In this document: piece by piece, positions 1 through 11,754 of the stretch | Numbering within the stretch: position 1 is the stretch's first letter | Layout: every line of letters starts with the position of its first letter | Assembly (NCBI RefSeq): GCF_020921035.1 | Contig: NC_063156.1 | Coordinates: 29,870,283 to 29,934,282, forward strand | Reading direction: 5' to 3' | Source of the DNA: Rhodamnia argentea | Taxonomy: Eukaryota > Streptophyta > Magnoliopsida > Myrtales > Myrtaceae | DNA length: 64,000 nt | The notes under the pieces: generated by a model | What the model was told of the DNA's origin: nothing | Database searches by the model: none | The model's input: the letters and a program-made list of their open reading frames with translations, nothing else | Translations under genes and position numbers: made by a program

Positions 1-1185
1 TATAAGAAAGGATTTATATTAACCAAACACACTGTGCGGAAGACATATCAGGCCACAATACAAAAGACCAATCAAATAAATAAAAAAAAAGTCCAAATTA
101 AAAGCTCATACAAGCTCTACCCATGCATCTTGAAGCCAAATCCAAGGATACCATTGATGATACAAATACGGCTTTGTCGGACAGAAAATGGTCACTGAAG
201 CACAGAGAAAATAGACAAAGAAGATCATGTGTAGTCCCCGTGGACAGCAACGAATTTCAGCATCAGGGAACTGCAGCCACACAGAAGGAGACACTAACTC
301 AGTAACTAATTAACTAGTGATATACGTATAATATCTGTTCCCATAGCAAAAAGGTTGGAGAAAAAATTCCATAAAAGGAACTCGAAGCCCAAATTCATGT
401 CTCTGGAAAACACATACACTCTGAAAAATTCATACAAAAGACTAGGACAATCAAGATCCCATAAAATCGAATAAAATGCTTTAACAGGCATCCCCTATTT
501 ATATGACCATAAAGCAGAGACCATAAGGATGAAGCTGGACAGGAGGGATAACTTTGGGTATATTACACGGTTCGTAAATGGGTTTACCATCCCGTCGCAA
601 ATACCAATGAGCTTACTTTTGACACTGAAACTGGGTATCAGATTAAGGTCATACCATTCCAATTAACATCACTGACAAAAACCATCCACTTAAAAATATG
701 TCATAATGGACGATGCATTCATTTTCATCCATCATCAAGATGTAGCAGCAATAACAGCTCTACACAAAGTGAAGCTGATTCGTTATTGAAGCTCCCCTAA
801 CAGAATACATGCATTCAATTCCATGTACAATAGAGCGAAGAACCATACAATACTAAGTCCATTTGTCCAAAACTGGAGAATGGAATACTTCAGATCTATT
901 CCTTACTGATTTTTACAAAACCATTTCTCAAATAACAGAGAGAATAAATTCCTTATCACATACCGACTTGATTAGGCTCAGCCAATGACTTTAAAAGACC
1001 TGACAAAGGGAGAAAATCACATTTTACATAATGCCACAAGATAGAACCTAAACATAATACATTCACAATGATTTGTCTAGTTCAGACAGCAAGAGTATAA
1101 TTTTATCATCTGGCATGGATTCTTTCATGCACTAATCAGCTAGAGCATACAGAGAGATTGTTACCTCACAGAGATGAGAAAAATT
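1..1185. other. 3' flank of ARF2, no gene seen
   Basis: AT-rich sequence downstream of the ARF2 stop codon, which lies on the minus strand at 1186-1188. It presumably includes the ARF2 3' UTR. The short open frames here show no recognisable protein motif. No repeat with clear ends was found. Confidence 0.5.
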
Positions 1186-4100
1186 TTAACAGTTTTTAGC
1201 GACAGATGCTGAAGGCAGCACGTCCAAAGTCATTTTCTTTGAAACCACCCCTTCATCGACCATCAAATTGTCTTCGTCCTTGGAACTAATAGTCCTTGGG
1301 TTCATCTTTTGAACCTCCTCTCGAGTATAAATAGAAATCTTCCGAACAATGCCACAAAATTCCCTAAACCAACAAGATAAAACTGGTCAATTAAAAGAAC
1401 AGTGGCATCAAGCAGATTGCCATCAAATTGAAGGCCGTGAAACATAATCCAAAACATGATTTAACATAAACACTCACTGCCACGGGTCATCCCCAACAAG
1501 CATCATGTCACCCTCGTCATCAGTATATACAATTAGCCAGTTGCTCCTCGGATTCATTAACTCCCCACCAAATTCAAATAATCGATCTAATTCCGCCACC
1601 AGTTCGTCATAATTGTTGAACTTGGCTAGGTCCACAGATCTACCAAGCGCAATCCCCTGCTTGTGAACCTGAATAAATACTTCATTAATATGAGAAACCT
1701 CAAAGAGGTCACCTCGGCTCGGAAAAATTATTGGAGAAAAAGATAACCTTAGTACAGCTTCTAGTTGAGCTTCCCTGCACCCTATGTTGGATTTCTCTGC
1801 TATATGGTTGACTATTCTGGAACAGCTTCTCCTTCTCCAGCTCATTGGCAACCAGATCATCTCCATTGTTTGCCCCATTTAGTGTCTCTGTTGGCTGATC
1901 CAGTGGAAACCCATGAGCTTGGCATGAAGGGGAATGCATATGGTCTATTAACACATTTGTCATGCTTCCAACTGAAAGAGCAAATTTAGGCATAACAGGA
2001 TTGCTGGCCAAAGGAATTCCAAAGAGCTTGCAGTTGCCTTCCTTTGCTTTTGAGGCTTCATGCTGTTGCTCCAAGGCAGACTTCGAGATTGACTCACTTG
2101 CATGAGGAAAATTAAAATGAGGTGACGTGGGTGGACGCATCACCCAATTCTGATGTGGCTGCTCAACTCTCTGGCCATGAACAACTGGATATTCATTGGA
2201 CCCGCTATATTGACCAATACATTGCGGAGAGTGCGTATCATTTCCATGTAAAGAAGTGTTCCTATTAGATTCTGACAAGTTAAGCGATAGAGTAGAAGGT
2301 ATCATGGACCAAGAATTCCCGATTATATGATATTTCCTTTCCTGATCTACTAACTGTTTCCTCGCTGGATTAGCTGCAGAAGATTGTTCAGAGGACAAGC
2401 TGAACCCACGGGAGACATCAGTATCTCCACCGAAACCTGATAGTAAATCAGCGCAGGTTGGCCCCCTCCTGCTTGAAGTCATCCAGCTCTCCAGTTCATG
2501 TCGTTTAGAAGCAGAAAGCATATCAAACTTTTCTTCCTCCAGTGAAGGTGGAAACATTACAGACTTCTCCATGGCATCAAAATCATTATTGGTGGCAATT
2601 CCTCTCAAGATCGATGATTCTGGATCTTGCAAGACCCTCGAATACCCATTTGAACATGAAGGGTCTGCACCTACTTTACATATATAACCTGAACAAAGTC
2701 AGTCAATGGGTCCTGAACCTATAAAATTATGGACATTTCACTAACAAGAGCAATAAAAGCTGTACCTTCCCTAGTAAGAACTGAAGATTCAGGAGACGAG
2801 GGCAAAATGCTTGTCCTAGGCCTTTTAGGCCTGGAAACTGCAAGAGGGTTTAGAGCAAGAGGAGCCATAGCAGGTTCTATATTCCAAGGTGATACTCTTT
2901 CTGGACGAGGTATGGCAGAATTCTCATCCCATCTCACCTGAAAAAGGGGTATGACATTTTAAGTGGGAACCATGCCAGCAACACCATAAGGCCAGGGATC
3001 AAAATACTACCTTGAGACTTCTCCATTTTGAATCTCGCCACCCTTTTGGGTCAGCATCTTCAACGCCAACTATTGTTCCAGTAAACCTATGTGATTTTCA
3101 AATGCCCAAGTAAGAGAAATATTTAATAAGTCACAAAGCTACGCATTAACAATATCAACCCACTCATCTTGCTTTAGTGAAGTTTATAATAGCTAACTCT
3201 GAGACTATACAGAAAATCCTCACTAGCCAGCTGTGCAAGGTCCTAATATCTTTTGTGCAAAAAAAAAAGAAGGTCCTAATATCAACCAGAGAATACAAGA
3301 ATTAACAGATAACAAATAAGTAGCAGAATCTCAGGCATTGATAGTGTGTAGGTGGGGGGTTGTTCGTGTGTGAGAGGGAGATATTAAATATTATCCCTTC
3401 TCATTGAGACAAGCATGCAGCGTGTTCATGCAGGGACATTGGTAGTTTTGGCCTTGAAAGCTAAATCCACATATTGTCGATCTCAAACATAGCAACAACA
3501 TTGAAAAGAATTCTTGAGATCTCATTTAGGAACAAGTTGTATACCTCTGCTCCGGAGCTTCTTCCCCTTCAAATCTCATTTTGAATCTCATTCCAATGGA
3601 GTAATTCTTCTTGAGAGACTCCATGTACTGATCATAAGGGATGATGAACTCAGCAGGGCTTATCCTAAGACAACATATTTATTACAGAGCATTCAGTTAA
3701 CACAACATAACAACAATACACTTAAGCAACTTGACAATTTCACTTGCTCCATTCAATAAAGAAAAGGGTCAAACAATTTTTAGACTAGCAAAAAATCTAA
3801 TTTCCATGTGACTGGTCCAACCACGTAAAGGCCATATTTGTTGCTAGGCTTTGCTATAGCAAAACCATTACAGAGGGCAGGTGCATATCTAAGTATAACA
3901 AAAAATCAATTACATGGCGACACATATTGCAGAACAAACTGTATATTAACTATGTTACAGTGTGATCAAATATGTCAAAACATTGGACTAAAAAATGTCA
4001 AAGCAAACACAGTTATCTCACAAAAATGTTAAAGAAACAATTTCTTTCCATCTCACCCACCACAAGGTAGGTCAAAATATTTTCCGTCTCCCTCCTCCAC

Positions 4101-6172
4101 AAGGGACAACGGAAGTAGGGGGTTTGAGTTTCATCTGTCAGTGCATATCCTGGTACTAATTTTCCCTCTAATTTTAAGGGGAGTGACAGTTGTGAGTTAA
4201 CAAAGTTGGTCTACCCCACACATAAGATACCCAGGACTATCCTATCCAATCACACTTCACTTCTACATATGAATACAAAGCCCATAGAATGGTGATAAAT
4301 TCCTCTTTAAAGGAGAATACAACCAGAGAATGCCAAACGTATGCTAAAGTCAAATTTGCAAGGCTGATTAGGCAAGTACCCTACGAATTGGAGTATAAAG
4401 CATCATGTTCTAATTGACCAGTTAAATGTCTGCATCTAGAACCAATTATGAAGTACAAAGTTATTTTGGTTAAAAAAGTTCACATCACAATATTTAAATG
4501 GAAAACCAAAACTTTCTTCTTGACCGTGTGTAAGTATCCGATGCAAAGCACTGACCTAGGTTTGTAGTAAACAGTGAACATAGTTCCTGTAGAAATGGCA
4601 TGCCATGCCGTAGCAAGGACGCCAAGATGCATGCTGTGACTAGATATGACCGATGGTGAAACGTTGGCTTGCTGTTTCATAGCTCGTCTAACACCAACAC
4701 GAAGTTCCCCATTTTCGCCCCTGCATTACATATGTCAGTGAGCTTGGGTTTTGTCGCCGCATAAACCATGGAAAAATAATTCTGAAGACAATATAGCCAC
4801 CTTAGGAATATAAATGCATCTCCAGAGACAAGTCTTTTGGAGCTCACAAAAACACTCCAACCACTTTGCAGTAGGTGCCTCCTTGGCTGACCTGGCAATA
4901 TCATACCAGATGAGTAGGGTAAACCATTTCGACCAAAAAAAAAACAACAAAAAAAGAATAGGATAAACCATGACGAGTGGAACAACAAATTTGGTTGTTT
5001 AATGACTGATAAAAGATGTCGTATATTGATGCAATAACAATCCAAACACGGAACAATTCCCCAGCACATTTGCATAGTCACTATAATAGCCAAGAATCAA
5101 AGTCATCAATTCGCACCCCGGAATATGTGCCGAAAACGCCATTCATTCCCATGCAAATCCTTGGCAGCCAGTTCTTGTGTAGGAGGTTGCTTGGACATGT
5201 CCTGTGATAGTTAGGGCGAAAGGCAATAAATTAGAGACCGCGCCCGGATTGTTTGGTAGGAAAGAAGTTCAGGTTCTACATATGATGAGCAGATGGACAT
5301 CCTCACCAGGGGTGGAAGGCATTCATCCGCATGACGTCTCAACACTGAGAATCCACCATGAGTGCTGGTGTCCGAGGCAGTCAAGGTCTTGCAGAAAGAA
5401 TGCACCTTAAATCTTGGAGGAGGGGGAGGAGGAGGTTCCTTGTCCAGGGAGTTCTCATCTTGCTGAAATTGAAGAAGCAGCTCGAATATTAGTATGAATA
5501 TACTCGAATTACACACGTTGGAACAATGAATCGTCACTTACGTTTGCCTCGGGAAGCAAGGTTATTTGCGCAAACACCTCATCAGTGTCTGGTTCAGCCT
5601 GCAAAGCCAAGAGATGAACTAAGTGAACGAAAAGCAAGCAGCCAACCAAGTTAAAGTCGAACGGATTTCGACAGAACAGGACCCGAATGAATAGGAGCTG
5701 ACGATTGATACCAACCTTCAATTGGACGTTGATGACACGACAAAGGATCTTTGAGGGAAGATTATAGAGGGGCATCTGCTGGTTGGCGACCTGATTGGTG
5801 GAGGCCTCGACCTAAAACCAAACTCAAAAAGCAACATTAACTGCAACATCTAACCAAAGCAGGACTACTACTTGTGTTGTTCACCAGAGAAGGACCAATA
5901 TTCTGAGGGAGGTAATTAACCTGCTCGATGTGGCCCTGGGGAAAATAGAAAACACGCTCGCCTTGACGAGGGACGGCGACGAGAGGACCAGCGCAGGCTT
6001 GCCAGAGCTCATTGTAGAGCGCAGTTTCAACATCTGCCAAGTGCAAAAACACCCGAGTCACGATCAGTTCAGATCTCAAGGGAGTGCAGCTCAACCTCGC
6101 CGGGCAAAACAGGGGCGGGAAAAGTAGGAATTACCAGCTCGGCCCTCTACCCTGACATTCCCCGACGCCATT
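1186..6172 (-). CDS. ARF2: Auxin response factor 2-like (B3-ARF-PB1 repressor-type ARF)
   Basis: Nuclear transcription factor that binds auxin response elements. ARF2-clade proteins mostly repress and act in ageing, organ size and seed growth. Fourteen coding exons were placed: 6136-6172, 5921-6033, 5716-5811, 5542-5598, 5307-5462, 5117-5201, 4801-4891, 4556-4720, 3545-3664, 3011-3086, 2766-2937, 1748-2670, 1478-1668 and 1186-1363. They total 2460 nt (819 aa), in phase, with GT/AG sites. The B3 domain starts near residue 120 ([20 protein letters not shown]). The ARF domain follows ([36 protein letters not shown]). The middle region contains [16 protein letters not shown] and [10 protein letters not shown]. 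The PB1 domain starts near residue 698 ([17 protein letters not shown]) and carries the acidic [17 protein letters not shown] motif. These match Arabidopsis ARF2 much better than ARF1. The start MASGNV is the first in-frame ATG; the frame stays open upstream but holds no in-frame ATG. Confidence 0.96.
2618..2638 (-). promoter_or_regulatory. Diverged TAS3 tasiR-ARF target site inside ARF2
   Basis: ARF2, ARF3 and ARF4 of land plants carry a site for the TAS3-derived tasiR-ARF. In ARF2 it overlaps the codons for RVLQGQE; here the peptide is RVLQDPE. Read on the plus strand (the siRNA sense), the 21 bases differ from the remembered tasiR-ARF sequence at siRNA positions 5, 8, 13 and 21. Position 13 would be a G:U pair and position 21 also mismatches in Arabidopsis ARF2. 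Positions 5 and 8 are extra mismatches in the 5' half, so pairing is probably weakened. The comparison was made from memory of the siRNA. Confidence 0.6.
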
Positions 6173-6600
6173 TCTACCTGGTCGCAGCACAGATCTCTCG
6201 TCTCCCGCCAAAAAGTATAGTCAGACACGACGATAAGAACACCCTGAGCTTCACTCAGCCCGCTCAATCCATGACCCAAGGCCGCTCCAATACAGGATGA
6301 GGTCGAAGGAGAAATAGAGCGCAGTACACTAGCTATGAGGGAGAAATCGAGGTGGAACTGGAGAGTATCGGACGGAAGGGCTTGTGCTCGGAGCTCGTCG
6401 TCGTCCTCCAAATCAGGAACCTGCTATTTGGACCGGAAACACATGAAAGGAAGAGGAGGAGAAGGCAAAGGAGACCGTGAAATCGCTGGCGCTTGGTTCG
6501 TCGAGAATATGGAATTTGCGGGTGGACTTGCGACTCTCTGCTGGGTAATGGTCTTCTTCTGTTTTTGATATGAGTTCAGGCTGCTTGCAGTTGCTTGGAG
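6173..6600 (-). promoter_or_regulatory. ARF2 5' leader/promoter region with two tiny uORFs
   Basis: Region just upstream of the ARF2 ATG. Two upstream ATGs on the minus strand open very short frames: ATGGATTGA (6272-6264, two codons) and a six-codon frame from 6444 to 6424. ARF leaders often hold regulatory uORFs. The transcript start is not known, so whether both lie in the mRNA is inference. Confidence 0.4.
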
Positions 6601-8384
6601 ATGCCACGATCCAATTCTCTCCGAATTTGTGTGACTCGAAGCGCAATTATTCAACCGCGGTCAATTCCTCAACCACCCAAGTCACCGACAGTCACCGGTG
6701 GGAGTGCTTTATGAGACCGGCTGCAGGCGGTGGACGCGAAGGCAGCTTTTTCTCGTTGTTGTGCGCATGTCAGGGTGCGGTTGGCCAGTGGCATATAATG
6801 GGGGCAAATTTGGGTGGGTCCCTTGTTTGTCTTGTCACGGGAGCAACGGGCAAGTTGGAGTGTGGTCGAGACTCTAACCGGAGTTACTTTTCCCTCCTTC
6901 TTCTTCTTTTTGGTTAGGAAAAATTAATGAATTTTCGCTTAATATATAATATCATCTTTAAATTTTTTATACATATTTAATTTAAAAATATAAACTTGAA
7001 TCAATTGAAAGATAATATTAAAAAAAATTAATATATTCTATGGATCAAATTGAACATTTATAAAAAATTTAAAGACAACATTAAAGAAATTAAAAGTGTT
7101 GAACAATTATATTACATTTCGAAAGAAACAAAATTGTTATAATATGTTGAAAAGGCTTTGCGAATTACTCTGAGGCCACTTACGCCTTATTTACAATCTG
7201 ATAAATGCTTATATTCTGATAGAAGCAAGTTTCTAATTTGAAATAGACTCGCTCAAGTTATTTGTGTCGGGATGTATGATCATTAAGCAATCCTCATTGT
7301 TATTATAATTTTTTTTAATGTTTATTGGATAAAATATCCCTCGCTAATGGTTAATAATATGGTCAAATATTTCATTCCTAAGTCACACACCAACAATCTA
7401 AAAGATATTCTCATAAGTTTCTTGATGAATTTTGATTGATTGGCAATCATACTTTAGATAATTTTCTTTATTAAAAGCTTGATTTATGGGTTCGAGGATT
7501 TGATTATATGGACGAACAAATCCTCTCAAATCTCTGTTCTTTCAAACCTCAATTGTCTCGTGATCTTTATTCACCAAGTCGTTAGCGGCTAGTTTGAAAT
7601 TGATCCTTAGTGCGGTTTTATCCAACGTAAAGCTTGGGTGATGAGGAGTATATAAGAAGCATGAGGTTCAAAGAGAAGTAAGTGAGATCAAGAGTTCAAA
7701 TTATCTTTTCGAGCTTATTGGATAAGATCCGGTGAGAGGTATAATACATAATTCAAATGTGGGTAGGGTGAGATAGCTTCGGTAGAAGCAACACTAGCTT
7801 CTGTTGAAGTATTTGTGTTCAATCCATCACATCTTTCTATAATCTCTTATTTAATTATTTAGTGAAATCCAATCAATAGGCTATTGGTATAGGAGGGGAC
7901 GTAGGCTACCAAAAGTTAAACCACTATAACTCTTTGTGTATTATTTTTTATACTTTTACTAGCATATACTTACTGTTTGATAGAAGCACTGCACGGGTTT
8001 GTTATTTATATCTACTCCTATCAAACTTGGAATTTTTTTTTATTTCTGCATTATTTTACGAAGGCTGATTATAATCATCTATTCACCCCTTTTAGGTAAT
8101 CGTATTAGCAAACAACAAAAAATTGAGGGTGCGATATTGCAAGTTGGGCTAAATTTCAAGGACGACATTGCACAATAGATGAAACTATTTGTGTTATTAT
8201 CCCTTTTTGTTACTTGGGATCTCTAAACATATGCGTTTCGCTTTTGAATAACTTGGTTTTGTTGTAGTTTATTGTCATGTCGTGTATTCTATTAGACGTT
8301 ATATCAAATGCATTCTTTAGTTAAGGGATCAATAAAATTAGATATTTACACTAGGTGCAGAGTTATTGGCTATTGGAATTCGGT
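6601..8384. other. AT-rich intergenic spacer
   Basis: The sequence is increasingly AT-rich from about 6905. No gene is recognisable. It includes the possible LTR remnant reported separately at about 7450-8110. Confidence 0.5.
7450..8110 (+). mobile_element. Possible degraded solo LTR (Copia-like)
   Basis: Phrases such as ACCACTATAACTCTTTGTG, a direct GGGACGTAGGCTACC stretch and a final CTATTCACCCC..TTTTAGGTAATCG resemble the 3' parts of many plant Copia LTRs. No matching partner LTR or target duplication was found. The ends are approximate. This is an old fossil if the call is right. Confidence 0.3.
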
Positions 8385-8832
8385 CGAGTTAATAACACGA
8401 AAGACCTTAAATAAATATGCCTATGACAATTTTACACTAAATTAATTTTGTGACCACGAAAAATCTTAATTTGGTACACATGTGATAAATCCGTCATCCG
8501 TTAAATTTCATTAAATTTTACCATCAAATTGCTGAGTTGGATGCATGATGCAGTTGATAAGTGTACTAGTTTGGGATTTTACCATCAGATTATCACGGCT
8601 GTACCTATTTTGATATTTTTCGTGGTTTTAATCAAATTTAAGATAAACTAACGGAGGGTAAATCTATCACAAGTGTACTTACTCGAGGCTTTTTTGTGAT
8701 AAATAAATTAATTTAGGATAAATTTATCATATGTTTATCAGTTTAGGACTTTTGACGGTAAAAAAAATAATAATTTTGAATAAATTTATTACATACGTAT
8801 TACGAAGATGATATTTTTTGTGACATTAACCA
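8385..8832. mobile_element. Mutator-like MITE, copy 1 (448 bp)
   Basis: Flanked by near-identical 9-bp direct repeats, GAATTCGGT (8376-8384) and GAATTCGAT (8833-8841), as expected of a Mutator-type insertion. The ends are loosely inverted (GTTAATAACACGAAAGACC against GGTTAATGTCACAAAAAAT). The interior is built of diverged copies of a unit reading roughly CACGAAAAATCTTAATTTGGTACAC-GTGATAAAT, in both orientations. The same units form the element at 29900-30400, so the two are one family. There is no coding capacity. Confidence 0.7.
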
Positions 8833-8841
8833 GAATTCGAT

Positions 8842-10955
8842 ATGAGTCATGACCTCAAACGGTGGCGCCCATCGCGAGAAACTATAAATTTGTGATGGAG
8901 GGCTGCGGATCAGGGCACGTGCATTGTATGCGCGAGCGCGCGCGCGTGTGTGAGAGAGTTTTAATCAAAGAAAAATGGAGCTGTCAGAGAAGAGCGACTT
9001 GACTCGTGGAAATGGCGTGTCCTCCGTACGAAAATTACCCCAACCACTGTAGCGAAGAAAAGCAACCCCGCGAAAAATGAGAGAGAGCATGGGCGAGAAA
9101 AGACAAAGAGGGTAAGAGAAGGGTACGATACAATGGAGCATGGGAAATATGTGATGGTGGCGTGGGAATGGCTCACGACATCGCTCCGCGAAAGGAAGTG
9201 GGGAAAGGGAAAGAGCACATAAAAAGGTGCGTCAATTCCAAAATGCTATCAAGGCTGAAGCCACTTGTGTGCCAACAAGGAGAATCCGAGTGCCCACCAC
9301 GCTCTTACTTTCACTATTTTTGGCATTTTCACGAGCCCCGAAAAGGAAAAGGGAGATAGAGAGAGAGAGAGAGATTTCAATGGAGAGGGGACCATCGACT
9401 CCATTTCACCCGTCGCCACTGCCAGCTCCTCCGCCGCTCGTCCATGGTGCTGCAGCGGTTGACTGGCCGGCGGAGGAGGAAGACAATTGGGACCAGACCA
9501 GGCTAGGCTCCGTCCCCTCCTGGGTTAATTAATCATTCGGGGGCAACCCATATTAGCCCACATTTCATATTGCGATAAGCGAATGGGTTCAGCGGGATTG
9601 GATAATAAGGTTTAAATTGTGCGTGTATTTTTGCGCCATGACACGACAAGTCCCACGTTGAATGAATGATTCTCAAGTTTAACTATCAAATGTGATGACA
9701 AAGACAATGTCCCATTCCTTCTTATCCAACTCCAGTGAATTTCGACAGGTCAAATCGAAGGTGTTTTCCTCATTACATCTTTCTCCTAAGCCCCAAGTTG
9801 TACTAGCCAATCTTGTCCCAAATGTGTCGTTGCATCGGGTCAATTTCACTAGCCGCAACTCCTTCCACGCGAATTTTCCAAATCTGGTTTTGCTAACTCC
9901 CATACGTCCCTTGACGAGTAAGTCATGGTTGGCAAAGGCTAACTCATACAAGCAAGTTATTAGTCACGGTAAAGGATTAAACAACGTAAGAAAAGGATAC
10001 GCGTCTAAATGGAGATCACCAAATCCATGCCGGTCAGACCAGGAGCTCCGCATGTTCTTGTGTCCTGGTCTGCTCCTACGTGCCTCGTTTCTCACGCTGC
10101 CAAATAGGATTAAAAACAAAAAAAGGAGCTTTTAATTATCTCATCGTACCTCATCGAGGACGGCTTAGTTCCACCAAACATGTTCAACACGAAGATTAAG
10201 AGCCAGCATGGCGCTTATTGTTCGTGCAATTTGGACTAACATGCCCAGTTAAGACAACATTGTCCTTGTCGAACCGCTAGAAGGTCAGCTTTCGTATTAT
10301 TTAAACTCGAGGGCCATGATCTGGATCGAATATTATATGAATCCGATGTATTTTGGTATACGTACGTCATTCTTAAAAAGACCCGTGTGTCCTCAACCTC
10401 TCGTTTTTCACGACCTCATTATGAAACTAGCCACGACGATGTCCATGTGCCTCAAGATTTGTGGTCGACCCTTTGAGTGGACCGTCCACCAAAACATTAT
10501 GAATCAGTTTTATCTTGGTCAACTCGAAAACATGAAGATCATGATCGATCAGTGAATTTTGCCAAATTCATACTTTGGGGTCGTAGGGCCAGGAGGAGAG
10601 CTTCCTCAATCCTAGCGACCCAACCCAACCCAACCCAACCCAACCCAACGTAATTGTTAATTGTTAATTGCCAAGGGTCGAAGATGGGCCCATGACATCA
10701 CTAGCGTTGCACTTTGAATTCGGTCGCCGTCACCGCCCCTATCCATTTGCTTAATTAAATCCACATATAGATCGATCTAGTTTGGTCTAGGTGCCGCCTG
10801 GGTCCACCCCATACGTGACATCAAGTAATTAAATCTCAGTTATATCTGCCGTTGAGATGGCTTCCATCTTCTTCTCATCTATAGTTCTAGGCTACATTAA
10901 TGTATCTTCATTATCTCTTTTATGCCGATCATGGACACGTTTTTTCTACACTACT
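8842..10955. other. Intergenic spacer with simple repeats
   Basis: Contains a short alternating GCGC/GTGT stretch near 8933-8952, a (GA)n run at about 9356-9374 and a (CCCAA)n run at about 10619-10649. An ATG at 9380 opens a short frame reading MERGPSTPFHPSPLPAPPPL and ending near 9532. It follows the GA run like a leader, but no continuation exon or known family was found. Otherwise nothing gene-like is visible. Confidence 0.45.
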
Positions 10956-10958
10956 TTA

Positions 10959-11751
10959 GGATGTCCGTGATAAACATTCTATTTCTATTTTTTTTTATTC
11001 TCGATAATAGATTTGGAACAGAAAATCGTTTGGTAACCCAATATATAAAATAAATTTTCTGTCCAGAAATAGATTTGGAAATAGAAATGAGAAGTAAAAA
11101 TTTTCTACTTTTCTATTTTTGCAACAAAAATGAAAATAAGAATTCTTCTCATTGCTCTCTTCCCCTCTCTCGCGTTCCTATCACCGGTTCCTCGATCTCC
11201 GGTCCTCGTTCACCAATCGCCGTCTGCCGGTTCCACGATCTTTGGTCCTTGTCCACCGATTGCCATTCGTTGGTCGTCGGTCTCTAGCCTTCTGTCCGTC
11301 ATCGTTGGTCGTGGTCCACTTGTCTCCGGCGACCATTTGTTGCTCCACCCTTTTGCTGGTAGCTAGTTTTGCCAGTAGTTGTCTGTCGATCGCCGTCTGA
11401 CGGTTCCACGGTCTTCGATCCTTGTCCACCAATCGCCATCCGTCGGTCGTCGGTTTCCGGCCTCCTATCCGCTATCCCTTGGCCATGGTCCGCCCATCTC
11501 CGGAGGTCGTTTGCTGTTCCACCCTTTTGCTTGTAGTCGGTTTTGCCGGTAGTCGCTTGCTGCCCGCCGACGGTCGACAATAGTAGAAATTTTATGTTGT
11601 TACCAAATGAATTTCTATTTTAGAAACAAAAATTTTGTATTATTGTAAAATGCGTTGCTCTGCTTAGAAACTCGCCTAGGGAATAGAAAATAGAAAATTT
11701 ATCTCATGCTAGGAGTGGCTCCCGAAAATAGAATAGTCATCATTCGCGCCC
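10959..11751. mobile_element. PIF/Harbinger-like MITE with GC-rich cargo, copy 1 (793 bp)
   Basis: Bounded by TTA on both sides (10956-10958 and 11752-11754). The ends are inverted: GGATGTCCGTGATAAACATT on the left, and GGGCGCGAATGATGACTATT reading in from the right. Both arms run into AT-rich sequence with TTTCTATTTTT-type motifs. A 3-bp TTA duplication and GG-starting TIRs fit the Harbinger superfamily. The centre (about 11150-11580) is abruptly GC-rich and pyrimidine-skewed and is not recognisable protein. The element at 30421-31191 has the same architecture and the same right end. Confidence 0.7.
11218..11575. repeat. Two tandem ~173-bp units inside the MITE cargo
   Basis: The stretch starting CGCCGTCTGCCGGTTCCACG at 11218 recurs from 11391 as CGCCGTCTGACGGTTCCACG. 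The order of following phrases is shared: CTTGTCCACC, GGTCGTCGGT, CCACCCTTTTGCT, then a GTAGTC/GTAGCT segment. The two units differ by scattered substitutions. The open frames across this block on both strands are composition effects. Confidence 0.65.
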
Positions 11752-11754
11752 TTA

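Noticed and set aside
6091-6411. In-frame N-terminal extension of ARF2 by about 80 residues
   Set aside because: The upstream frame stays open but its first codon at 6411 is TTG, and no in-frame ATG precedes MASGNV. The ARF2 family start matches the ATG at 6172.
11075-11580. Several overlapping open frames of 70-93 codons on both strands
   Set aside because: They lie in the GC-rich tandem cargo of a MITE, overlap in all frames and match no protein family.
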